Below, piece by piece: positions 46,533-58,500 of a stretch of DNA of 64,000 nucleotides. The notes beneath the pieces are model-generated. The model ran no database searches. It saw nothing but the letters and a program-made list of their open reading frames with translations, and was not told the origin of the DNA. The DNA comes from Parascedosporium putredinis. Lineage: Eukaryota > Ascomycota > Sordariomycetes > Microascales > Microascaceae. The translations under genes and the position numbers were made by a program. Location: the NCBI GenBank assembly GCA_949357655.1, contig CASHTG010000015.1:3720001-3784000 (forward strand), written 5' to 3'. Numbering within the stretch: the first letter of the stretch is position 1; every line of letters starts with the position of its first letter.

Positions 46533-49500
46533 GGTGGGCGAAAGGGCGAAGGGACGGGAAAAAAGTGACTCTCCCAAACCACGACAAGCAGACACGGCTG
46601 CAGCGTGGTTCAAGAGATGGAGCGTCACAAGTAGCAAAAAGGCGTCAGGCTGCGACTTGTCATGTTATGTAGCACCCCTCTCTTCTCTCCTTTGCGACTT
46701 TGATCTCTCCGTCGGACAATAGCAGAGGCTGAGAGAGTGTGTGAGAGAGGAATATGAGCGAGATGGAGTACAATTCCCGCCTACATATATGTAGACGGTT
46801 CTTTTGTTTGGGGGCTATTCTAAGAGCAAGACGGAAGGAAGAAAAAAAAAAAAAAGAGATGAAGATCAGAAAATTTCCTGAGGCAACAATTCGGCGAAAG
46901 CTATAGGCTTGCTGGGTAGGAGGAGAGAAAAAGGCTGTCAGGTATGGATTTCTAGCGAAGTCGAGATTGGAGCAACGAACAAGTCAAGTCAACTCACAAG
47001 CTGGCGGAGGAGGGAGAAATGAGAGGCCAGGGACGTCATCCACGACCCGCCATCAGACTTATACGTTGAAATTCAGCAACTTATCAGGCCCCACTAAGGG
47101 GGCGTGAGTAGATGACTCTTTTGGCTTCCCTTTGCGCTGAACGAGGACTAGATTGACCGCACGGATTGCCGCTGGAGGGGCCGGTTTCGCTTTCAAAAAC
47201 CAACGAGCCAGTCAGTTCGATAGCCAGGCAAGCCAGCCCAATGGGTCAGTCAGGCCCTGGGTTTCCGGTGTCGACTAGGGGGTGTGGGATTTGAACGGGA
47301 GGGCGGAGCGACACTCTCTTCCGACAAGGGCGAGAACAGGAAAAGGAAAAATAAAGATAAAAGAAGAAGAGAAAAGAGGTGGGACGAGAATTCGCAGGAT
47401 GAGGCAAGAACAATGGAGAATGCTCAAGCCAAGTCCAGAAAAGAAAGCCGTAACTTCCCTATCTAACTCTTCACTATTGAGAAGGAGGGACTCAAAGCAG
47501 GGCGAGGCCAAGATTCAAGGGCAGGTGCAACCCTCGGAATAATTCACAAAGGGAAGGAAGGTTGCATTTGGAAAGCAACGTCTGGTACCTTGTAGGACTA
47601 CACTAGCTCAGCGTTATGCCTAGTCAAGGGCGGGCCTGGACTTTTGGTTGGCAATAGATGTTTGTGGTGGACCGGTCAATTTGAAGCCGGTCCAGGCCAG
47701 TATTTCAGGCACACTGTGCCACCCGAAACTACAGCTTGATAATCAAGACTGACAGGTCGTCAGCGCCAGGCCCTACGAGTACAAGTAATATTCGATCAAA
47801 TGGATTGAATGGATCCATTCCATTCCCCAATACTTCACTTCGGAGTTGGAAGGAGGGCCCCAAATTGGATCAATGATAGTGGATCAATTTGATGTGGGTG
47901 TTCGGCTGATTCACACCGTGACCCCCAAGCAACTCTGGTTCCGACGCCGCTGTGCGAGACCGCCATACCAGCTGCGTGATGAGCCAGGTTCCTGCCATGT
48001 ACAACATGCACTGATCACTCACTGTCAAATGTCGGCGGATTGATTGCCCCTCCTCCCCCTCCCTCTCGAAATATTGGCTGGATGTTAGCGTCACAGCCGA
48101 AAATGATGAATGGAAAGAATGCGAAAAAGATGAGCGGATAGAGCGGTCCAAAACATGAAAGCCGTTAATTTTTGAGAAGAGCGATTGATCTCCTAGGCCC
48201 CGGAAATTGCAGCACACCAGTCCACACCGATGCGAAATGAGGAGAGACGGCAAATCCTCATGGCCCGAACATGGCTGGCCAGGCACTCAGGCCAATCCAT
48301 ATCGATCCAGTTGCCCATGTGACAGCCCGGCCCTCCGGCTGGGTTAGTGCAAGATGGCGGACAACTATTCCCTCGCGAGGGGATAGGACTAGGAGGAGCA
48401 GGTAGGATTTTCTTTGATGCCTGCTTTATCGGTCTAGCCCAGGCGCGTAATCTGCAATCTGTGCAAACGCCCAAGCATCAGGAACCCCGCCATCAGTGAT
48501 ACCCATCGAACCTCACACACGCCCGCCCATGGCCCACGCACACTCTCTTCAAGAGCCCCGCTTCCCTTCGTGCAGAGTGCCTCTGCGTTGTCCGCCCCCA
48601 GATCGCCACCCGCTGGGAAGCTGCCTCGCCGCTGCAGGGTGGTCAAACCCTGCGAGTGCACGAAGATTGATGGATATTGAGCAGCACAACATGCTGCCCA
48701 TACCCGTCTGGCATTAATCACCTCGCTTGGAGCTGCCCAGTGGTAGGTGTAGCTCCGGCCTTGACGCACACCCACTACGCCCAAAGACAGCGGGGAAAAA
48801 GAGAAGAAAAAAAGATGGCGAGACGACGAACTGGCGGGCGTGCCATTTTGGTCTTTCGTTCTTCGTCTCTCGACAGGATCAAAAGTGGCGCATTTGTCAC
48901 CCCACTACCCAGCCCGCAGAGTCCAAGGTGTCTGAGCAGCCCAAGTCGGCTGGGCCCAGCAGGAATCAATCTTGCTAATGGTCCCTCATAGGCCCCTCAG
49001 GCCTCCTCAGATACGACAAACGGACGGTGCGATTAGTTGTCGGGGCTGCCATAGGGCGGACGATATGAAACGGCCGGGGCTCTCTCAAGCCCCAGTCGGG
49101 TCCCGCGGATGGTGCAAGTAGAGAGGCAGACATCGCAATCATGCCCTTCGTGTCTTGGTAGGCAAAGTAGGCAAGCCGTCCTCGGCGACGGTGGATCCAT
49201 CGATGGAGCGGCTAGCCAGCACTGCCGGACCCGCTCAGTTCTGAAATCCGCCGATCTGATCTGCGAGTAGTACAGCACCAACACAAGCGGAAGCAGAACA
49301 TGAAGTCTCTCGCACATTGGCCAAGTTTGAGTCTCTTGTGGCCTCCCCTCCGCTGCGGTGCTCTTATCCGCAGCCTGAAAGGTGGGCGGTATCGAGCCTA
49401 AAATCAGTCATCTGTAACGCGGTGTCCAGCGCACCCCATCTGTCGGGTTTCATCCCCCGAAGAGGATACCTTTGTCTCCTCTCTCACATTGCGCCCGCTA

Positions 49501-51865
49501 CTTCTTTTCATATCTTTCCTGAAACATAATCGTATCGATCTATCATGATACCACGGCATGGATTATAGTGGGCACACATGCGCCCTTTTGTACGTGCGGC
49601 TTCATAGAGCATGTCTCGAGGGGCGAACTTGGGCGCCTTTCTAAATAAGGATGCTAAAGGTGATTATATCTACCTCGGCATATAGACGATAGATATCATT
49701 TATTCCGAGGATGTTATCCAACGTTTGCTCTGTTAGCTATACCCCTGTTGAAGGCTGAATCACTCCCTCCACAAAGAGAAACAAGGCGCCGGCAGCGCCT
49801 AGCTCAATCAATCCAAACGGAACCTCGAAGCATCCTCAGAGTAGCGAGTCGGGGGTCGATTAGTACTAGGCAGATAGCTTTTTTGGGCAGTCCAAAAGCG
49901 CAAAACAAAAGTCTATCCATGCCCTGTTTTTGAGGCTACGAGCTACGATCATACGCCATTGATTGTGGTTGTCGCCCATACTACCTTGACTACCTACCCA
50001 GCCAGCAAGCATGGGCAAGCGCGGCCAACTTCATCGCTAAAGAATTTCGGTTTCTCAGCGAGACCCGGGTTATCCCTAGCTCTTCCGATCCCGCTCCCAG
50101 TGATGCATTCCTGGCTTCTCGGAGTTGGAGCACGGGGACAGGAAAGGGAGGCGGGGAGTGCAGAGAAGAGATAGCGAAGGAAAGGGAGGGGGAACACACT
50201 CGTGACCTTCCTTCCATCGGTGGAAACCCCTCCCGTCGTTTGTTGAGGTTGACCTCGAACAAATCTCCCTTGAGGCCCTGGCCAAGGGGACTCCATCAAC
50301 TCTGAAATCCCCCGTTCTTCCTGAGCTTCTCTCGGCCAAAGCCAAGTCGTGCGGGCAAAAGCGCATGGCCGATGCGTGCCCGGCCACGCATCCATCACAC
50401 GAGCGCACCTCCCACGCCACATGGGAAACCCCCCTTTCTTCCTCCTCCACCTGACCTCACTTGCATCATTCCGCTCAAGGCAGGGGAACACACTCATTTG
50501 AGGAAGGATAAACAGCGAGCTGTGGGTTGTAAGTAAAAACATCTGAACAATTGTGCCAAGTAACCGCGGCTTGCGAAGCAAAGCCAGAGGCCCGTACTGT
50601 GCCCCTCCCCCAAAAAAAAAAAAATCTGAAAGGAGATGGGGGAAGATGGAAAGAAAGAATCAAGAAGGATTAAATGGCATACACCCTATATTGACAAGCC
50701 GTTTATCTCCTTCTTCTTCTGCTTCTTCTTCTTCTTCTTCTTCTGGGCTATTCAGCGGACATGACTTTCCTGCTCTTTCATTCTACTCCATGTAAACGAG
50801 TGGAGGCAATAAATCGGTCTCAGCTCAGCTTCAAAGTTCTCTTTTCCTTAGTCCTGCACAATACCCCTGCCACCTCGCCCCCACAAGGTAGTGGTGGAGC
50901 GGTGATCAGGTCAAGACTTTTTACTCCACGATGACATCTACACTGGGAACCCCATATTCCGACCTTCTCATGAGGCATAGATAACCGACAGCTTCCCTTG
51001 AAGTCAAGCGGGGGCCCACTCACAACTCATCCCCAAGCCCCTCGAGCTGGTGGTGTGAAGATGGGAATGCAGAATGCAATGCTGCAAAAACGCGTGCAGA
51101 ACCCCGTCAATATACGTATTGGGCGAGAGGACGCATCGGTGAAGGCAAGAATATATGCACAGATCCGGATCCATCCACCAGAAATCCCTCCGCACTTAAC
51201 CCAAGGGAGTCCGATCAAATAGACGACAGTTCCTGGATTGATATTGCACGATTTCCTCAACTGGTACCTGTCTCTCTCCTCTCCTTGGCCTCGATACTTT
51301 TCTTTTCTCTATTTTTCGATTGGGCCTGAAAAAAGCAAATGCCACCCCTTAGTGAGGAGAGGGAACGCGAATCACCTTGAATTGGGGCGTTGAACGTGGG
51401 CAGGCCAGCGCGTGCTCTCGTTTCTTTTTCCTCTCTTTTTTCCTTGCCCGTTTTCCGTAGTTTAGTCCGGTGCGTCGACCTTGGTGGCTTGAGGCGTATT
51501 GACAACGCTACCTCCCAGCCACGAGGGAGAGAGAGAGGAGGAAAAAAAAAAAAAAAAAGACAAAGAGACCAAAAAGGAATTTAGATTCTAGCTCCACAAG
51601 GTGACGAAAACAAGTTAAATACACAAGATGGTGCGTTGCTCTATTCGCAAGCGAGAGCCACTCTCCCAAACTCAAAATCCGTGTGCGAGGAAACCGTCAT
51701 TCTCCAACAAGTTACCGTGAGCTCCGGTTGCTCGCTTTTTCACTCCCCTCAAGACCGACTGATGCAATTCTTCCGCCGGCATATAAACGAAGTCAAAGAA
51801 AAAGAACACGAGGAGATATAACAAGAGGCCCACGAGAAGTAGAAGAGGAGAAGGACAAGAACATA
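46533..51865. other. Gene-poor interval of about 5.3 kb
   Basis: The first part is upstream sequence of the Atos gene, with a CT-rich minus-strand tract and an A run near 46842-46854. Further right I see only short open frames with no motifs, and a TTC repeat at 50709-50744. No RNA gene or mobile element was recognised. Confidence 0.55.
50709..50744. repeat. TTC/CTT trinucleotide microsatellite
   Basis: About eleven near-perfect TTC units with one TGC interruption, in non-coding sequence. Confidence 0.8.
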
Positions 51866-52611
51866 ATGTGCCACCACCCGCTCGAAACGGACCTGGGCGG
51901 GAAACGTCTCCTCCTCCAGGACAACCTCACGTCCCTGGAAAAGGCGCGGGAGGAAAATGGGGACTTGACGGCGATGCTTCAGAAAAATGCCAGGAGATCC
52001 AGGAAAGAAGCGAGAAACCGTGCTCTTTTCCCCGGGCGGTAAGGAAGTCCGTACGTCTTTTGGAATCCCCAAGTCTCTTCTTATCCGCCATCTCATCTTC
52101 CCGGCTGCCCTTTTCTCTCTTTTTCTCTTTCTCTTTCTCGTTCCCCGTCTCATATTCCGTCTTGTTTTCTCCTTCAGGCTCTAAGCATGTCTTCTACGAT
52201 GAACTTCCAGAGGTGCCTTTTATACTGAATCTCGTCTCCGTGCGGTAGAATTAAGAACCGAGTTTTACTTTATTCGAAACCGAGTAGTCAGGAGCAACTA
52301 TGTCCTCGAGAAGGCTGAGAGAGATGTTGAGTTTGTCAAGGCCGACATCGCCGCCCTGAACCGCTACTACGAAGAGTCGGACGCTCTGGCGAAACGGTAA
52401 GATCAGTCTCTTACCAGGGATGCGGGCATCACACTACGCATATGCCTATCCCTTCTTCTTCCTCCTCTCAATCTACGGGATTTCAACTGACCCTTTTCGT
52501 GCTAGGATTCCCCAAGAACTAGCCGCAGAGATCGCCATGTATGGATATTGCGAACACTTTCATCCCCAGAAAACGACGCCGTCTCACCACCCAATTCCCC
52601 CATGTGTTTGA
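51866..52611 (+). CDS. Doubtful multi-exon gene with coiled-coil segments
   Basis: Several segments look coding but do not join cleanly. From the Met at 51866 the frame reads LQDNLTSLEKAREENGDLTA, a plausible helix, and then a donor-like GTAAGG follows at 52039. An acceptor-like CCTTCAG lies at 52171-52177. A separate strongly coding-like stretch at about 52250-52395 reads RTEFYFIRNRVVRSNYVLEK and then AERDVEFVKADIAALNRYYE, a heptad-like helix. It ends at a donor GTAAGATC and can splice at an acceptor TAG near 52506 to RIPQELAAEIAMYGYCEHFH, ending at a TGA at 52611. The link between the first and second segments is unclear; indels like those in neighbouring genes may hide it. I do not recognise the family. 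It could also be a decayed gene. Confidence 0.35.
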
Positions 52612-53321
52612 AGTTTTAGATCTTTGGGACTTTGGCCTCGATTTGGGAATCTGAAGCGGCTTAGGGTGTCTATTAGAAGAGTGTGTCCAAATCACGAATG
52701 GGCTTGAGGAAGGAGTGTTAGTCAGGCATCGCTTCATGGCATTGTAGGAGGACATGTTTATTGTAAATGAGATCATGACATAGAGTTTGAAGTTTGCCCG
52801 AGAGATCTTTTTCGTTCACTTAGACATTTTTCACAAGCAATGCAAATCTTTGTTTTACTTTAATGTGTGTAGACCAACTGAGTTGAGTATAGAAAGTTGT
52901 AAAGGTGGGAAGTTGGGCTCAAGGTCAATTTCTGTTCTCTCGTGTATAAGTCGACCCAACATGAAATGTCCCTATCTGTCTCATAGCCAGAGACATTGAG
53001 AGAGAGAAGAGCATCAATTGATCCATTGCCTGCCCCACTCCCGCTTATCTTATCAACCACAGCCCGAACATTACCCGTTCCACCGCCCAAAATTCTCAAA
53101 GAAACTCACCAGACAAGCAAGGACGAACATTGCAGAACAAACGGTCGAAAAAAAGAATCTCGACAACTCTTGACCCCTCCACCTCGAACTACAACTCACG
53201 ATATCGGAGGCTACCCACAGAACAAAGGAGAAAGAAAGCCCAGATTTGAATACCAAGAAGAACAAACCGGGTTTCCTAGACATAATATCCATTTCGAAAC
53301 GAAACAACCGAAAAAAATAAA
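52612..53321. other. Upstream region of FYV7
   Basis: AT-rich sequence between the doubtful gene and FYV7. Nothing else recognised. Confidence 0.6.
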
Positions 53322-54213
53322 ATGGGCGAAAAACGGCGACGAGACGACCCAGACGCTGCGCGTGCGGCGAAAAAGCCCAAGAAGGGCTTCCGCGTAGGCC
53401 CCGACAACCTGCCAGACGGTCCTTGGAAACGAAAAGGTAAGCAAGTACCATAGGCCAAGTACACCGTGGGTGTGGTATAAAAAGGGGGAAACGAGCAGAA
53501 AGAAGAAACAGAAACCAAAGAGAGAGATGGCTAACGTACTTTCTCTCTCGCAGTCGATCGTGTCAAGAAGGAGCTCATCTACAAAGCCAAGACGAAAAAG
53601 GCCTACTCCAAGATTCGCGAGCGAGAGCTCGGCGCCGCCCTCCCACGCTCCAAGAAGCCAGCCCCGCCTCCCCAGCGCGAAACCAAAGCACGTCGCAGCG
53701 ATAACCAACAAGACGACGACGACGACGACGACGAGCAAGACTCCTCCGCAGAGGGCGTAGACGGCGAGGAACGAGAAGAAGACGACCAAACCCACGACCC
53801 GGCCCTTACGTCAGGCTCGGAAGAAGAAGAAGAAGAAGAAGAAGAAGCCACCGACTCCGCCCGCCCCACCACCAAATCCAAATCCAAACCCTCCGCCGGC
53901 GCCGACCCCCGCCGACACCGACCCCTCCGAACACCCCGACCGCCTCGCCCGCCGCCGAAAACCCTCCTACTTCGACAAACAGCTCCGCGAAGCCGAGCGC
54001 CGCCGCGCCGCCTCCGCCCAACGCCTCGCCGCCGTCGAACAGCGCCGCGCCGACCGCGACCGCGCCCTCGTCGCCCGCAAACGCATGCGCTCCCTCGCCC
54101 TGCACGCCCGCGAGCGCGGTCCCAACGGCCAGCGGAAACTCGGTAGGGAGAGCGAGCTCCTCCTCGAAAAGGTCAAGAGGATGATGGGGCGGGAGGCGGA
54201 CGGGAAGCGCTAA
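53322..54213 (+). CDS. FYV7: rRNA-processing protein Fyv7
   Basis: Fyv7 (human CCDC59/TAP26) is a nucleolar factor for processing of 35S pre-rRNA to 18S rRNA. Two exons: 53322-53436 and 53554-54213, with an intron of 117 bases. Exon 1 gives MGEKRRRDD, then KKGFRVGPDNLPDGPWKRK, the family N-terminus. The conserved C-terminal block has RRRKPSYFDKQLREAERRRA, a long Arg/Glu/Ala helix, and NGQRKLGRESELLLEKVKRM near the end. Between them lies an acidic linker with runs of Asp and Glu; the Glu run is a GAA repeat at about 53820-53848. One C-run indel (53906-53910) breaks the frame after SAGADP; losing one C or gaining two repairs it, giving 257 or 258 residues. Confidence 0.9.
53818..53848. repeat. 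GAA repeat coding for glutamates in FYV7
   Basis: About ten GAA units inside FYV7 exon 2 encode an acidic run in a linker that is not conserved in sequence. Length variation here would be tolerated. Confidence 0.75.
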
Positions 54214-55541
54214 ACTCCCTGCCAAACACGAAAAAAAAAAAAACCTAGAAAACAAGGGGGGACTGCGGTTTTCTTGGATCATATTGCCTCCCCTTCCTCT
54301 CATTCTGCATATCTCTCTCCATACGCTTCGCGTCTTATGTGTATATAGCATTGTTTCCTTTTCTCCGATATAGCGACTGGCCAAAACCTACAAGGTTACA
54401 TTACAAACCTCTGACTTGTTCCCCGTTCCACTGTCTTTCCTCCCCTGGTTGGACTCAAGTAGTGGTCTCCTATCTCGTGAGATGTGAACCCCTGTCATTG
54501 AGTGGGAGAGCAACACCGTGAGCAGATGAAGAAACAACCCAATTGGGGACTATGCGCATTGGATATATTGGTAGCCTTTCAACACTTTATATTTACCTAG
54601 GGCATCGATCGCTATGATCACCTCGATTCTCTAACAAACGTTAGAATTCCTCCAGTCTTTGCTCGCCGGTTTCGTGCCCCATACCCATCATCACCTCTTC
54701 CATAAACATAAACCCCTGCCTGTCACAGGCCATGCACTGCGCTTTACTTGGAGAAGAAAAACGGAAGAAAAGAAAAAGGAAGAAAGGGCAGCTTCATGTG
54801 GTAGAGAGGGGAAAAAAGTGCTGGGATATCATTCAACGTCCTCGTGCAGAAAATAGCGAAACAGCAAGGCAATAAGAAAGGGAAGACCATTCCTCTCTCA
54901 AAACATAAAAAAGTAATCCAGGGCATACAATCATCCCCATTCTCGGGTAGACATCCAACAAGGTGTAGCCACCAGCCACGAAACGAATACACAAAAAGGG
55001 CCATTCATCCTCGTCCTCTACTGTGGTTGACAAGGTTATCCAAGCTACACACTACCCAGTCCGCCTCCTACTGCACTAGCGGCTTATCGCAGCCGTCTTC
55101 TCGCAGCCAAGGAAAAACAAGAAGCAGTCCATAAAAAGGGCCGCCGAGAGATAGAGAGACTCAGGAGGGCGGGAAGACACCCAAACCAAATAAACCCCAG
55201 TCACTAAGCCCCCACGAGTTCAACTAAACAAAGGCAGGCCGGTAGCACCGGCTAGCTGCTCTTGGGCAGGTCAAAGCAGCTTCATATTCTACCAGTCGTG
55301 CGTGTAGAAGATGAAGAAGATGAAGAAGAGAAAAAGAGTGCAATCGATAAAATGGGAACCCAAGTGCCCGAGGGAATAGAGCTCATGAAAAAAAAGTGGT
55401 AGGCTTGCCATAAAGAGTTATACACCAAATTTAAAGAGCCCTCAAAGAGTTAATGGCAGGGCGGGGGCGTATGCTGGAAAAAGAGAAGGAAAAAGGGTCG
55501 GCCAGGGTCAGGAAGGGACTGGGCTATCCAGCCGCCACCCT
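54214..55541. other. Convergent 3' flanks of FYV7 and the RhoGAP gene
   Basis: The two genes end towards each other. The region is A-rich with short open frames of no recognised family. Confidence 0.6.
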
Positions 55542-58500
55542 TTACTCGGCAAATATACTGTCGGTGTTCTCAATGATGAATTGCACCGCGATGCTCTTGG
55601 CGTGCATATCCGTCATTTCGCGCTCGAGGCTAGTGTCGCGCATGATGGTGGGCGCGAACACGACGGCCAAGTTCTTGGGAGACATCTGTACCGGGAGAAG
55701 AGATGAAAAGTTAGAAAAAGCCAGAGAAATAAAGCCAAGGAAGGAGAAGAAAGCAAAAAAAAAAAAAAGACGTGAGGTGGAAAAAGGAACTCACCAAGTT
55801 CTCAGGTTCTCGTTGAGCGACCCTGTTAAGATGGAACATGACGAACTCGAGGCAGTCCCTGTGCTGGGGAGGCATCGAGGAGAATGTCCGGCCGAGATGC
55901 GTGCAGCGCTCTTGCTCATTCGCGATGGCTGCAAAACCGTTAGTACATGAAGACGGATAAGCAAAAAAAGGGGAGATTGTGGTAGCTTGGGTAGGCCATG
56001 AAATAATCATGGTGAATGAGGGGATTAGAACACGCACCGTTTGACTCAAGGACGCGCTCATACGCGTCAAAGGTGAGCAAGGGGATTGGTAGCTTCCTAA
56101 AGTACTGCTTCAAGACGCTAGTAACGGCCGTAATGTCGATGGCGGGGTCCGAAATATCATAGTCTTCGTTTTGCGAGAAGCCGTCCTGCACCATCTTGAC
56201 CTGGGAGTTGCCGCCCGTCTTTCTGTAAATGCCCTCGACATCCATTCCGCGGAGCTCCACTTCTTCGATGCATCGGGTTACGACGCTAGGAATCTGTCGG
56301 CGCTCGAAATCGGCGCGCTCAGCTAGGTCCGAGCCGAAGAGCGTGGTGGGCGCCTCCGCGACAGTGAGGGTACTTATTCCCGCGAGGTTGGTGGCCATGC
56401 CCTTGGGCATCGTGTTCGGCGCCCGCTTGCCAAAGAAGCCGAATCCCTGACGCTCGCCCGTCTGCCTGGGCGTGCCGGCGCCTGATGGGATGGGCTGGCC
56501 CGGGCCGTTGATGGCTAAGGCGGTGGCGGGCTGCATCTGCTCCACCGTCATATTATACGGAAGCCCAATGTTCTCGCCCGTCAAGCCACCGTGGTTGGGG
56601 TTCCTCTCGCGCTCCTGCTGGAATGCTACAACTGCCCTGTTGACACCCTTGGTGACGTTTTGCGCAATTGTCTTGGATCCCTTCTTCCAGTTGAACTTCT
56701 TGACTTGGCCCTTCCTGACCGTGACGACCGTCGGGCCCGTCTCAACAATGGTGTCGTCATGTTCGTGGGGAACCAGCGTTGTGGCCGTGTTGATGCTGAT
56801 CCCGTCAGACTGCATGGCCGAGACCGAGGAACCCCTTTGGGGGTAGATTCCGAGACCATTGGGAACCTTCTGGTCGCCGCCGATCTGTGACTTGAACCTC
56901 TCTTGAATCTGATGCGTCAAGTCGTTGTTCATGTCGGCGAGCTGCGCGTTCTTGGAGGACAGCTGCTCGAACTCGAGGAGGGCACGGTCGCGGTCGGCAA
57001 CCGCCTGATTCTTTTCGTCTACTAGTTGGTCACGCTCCTGATGAAGCTGCTCGATCGCGGCCGCCATCGACTGTTTGACCTTGTCGAGCTTTTGCACAAA
57101 GTCCTTGATAGCCGAGTCCTCCAAGTCGCGGGGGTCGACCGGAGTCTTGGTATCCTTGGCGCGTTGCACGTATCCCGCAAGGACTTCTAGCTGCCGAATC
57201 ATGATTTCGGTCTGGGTATCCAGATCCAAGACGGTCTTACGCCTCTCCATGACCTTTTGTTCAGGTTCTGTAGGTCCTTTTGCGAGCTAAATTGCCTCTC
57301 GAGCTCGGCCACGCGCTGTTCCGAGTTCCTGAGCTGTCTCTTCAGGAAGGCAGGGTCATCACTAGGCGACGCTAGGCCGAGAGGGCTGCTAATGGCGGCG
57401 CCCGGCCCGTTTTCGGCCACGGGTGTCCTGGGCCACCGGGGAGACGCCGTCGTCCGCGTCGTTTCGCTTGCGCTTCTCGTATGGCCCATGCGATTCTGGG
57501 TGCCCAATGGGTCAGGGTCGCTCGTACGGCCGTGGCGAACGGCATTGGAAACGCGCCGGAGAATGGAGGAAGAGTCCTCGTCTGTGCCCAAAATGCGAGC
57601 CATGTCTTCGTCCATGCTAAACTCTCCACCAGCACTCCATCTGAGTTTGGGAGAACCCGGTTTATCATTCGGTCCGCGTGGGCCAGGTACTTGCCCCGGC
57701 GGAATGGGGGCTTGCCTAGGTTGCATATAAGAGGTGGGGGTGGGCTTGGCGACGTCGTCGACGCTTTGTTGCTTGCCATTTACTAAGAGAGGAATGCATT
57801 CGTTAGAACAAATGAAATCGACGCCAAACAAGGACAGAGGGGTACTACAAAGGTAGGGTAGCGGACGAGGACAAAGAAAAGGTCTGAAGGAAAGCAAAGA
57901 AGCAAGGGCCACACGTGTCAAGGGAATAATAGTAGCCGCAAGGGCCCAAGGAATTTGAGGGAGAGGAAAACAAAGGGGGCGACGGGATAAGCTCACCGCT
58001 GCGAGGAGTACCATGGGGAACTTCCTTGCGAGCCATTGGCTTCGAAGCGCCATTATACTCGTTGCGGGCAGTGGTGTTACTCGAGTCGGAACGCTCGCGC
58101 CCCTCTTCCCGGAGCGCTTCCGAGAGTCGAGGGATGAGCGAGGCGTGCCAACCTTGTTGTCATCTGCTTGTAGTCGGTCCGGGTCTTGGCTCGACGATTG
58201 CGAGCTCGTGCGGGAGGCGGCGAATTTTTGCCACGGGGGCATCCTGGAGCTTGAAATCGTCCGTTGTGATCGGGGCCTTGCTCGACGTCCTCGGCGGGAG
58301 CGGCTCTTCAGCGGATTTCGAGTTGGGGGTACCCGAGTCCTTGCGGCTAGACTTGGACAATCTACGACCGGGTGGGCGCACCTTGGCATCTTCGGATGAC
58401 GATTGCCTGCCCTTTTCTTGAAAGGCTATATGAGGGGTGGTGGCAGCAGACTCGGCCTTGGACTCGGAAGATGACTTCACGGGGCTGAAGTAGTCTCGAT

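Noticed and set aside
57199..58389. A 396-codon minus-strand frame read as its own protein
   Set aside because: It runs through an RGA1 intron (57996-57783) and includes out-of-frame parts of two exons.
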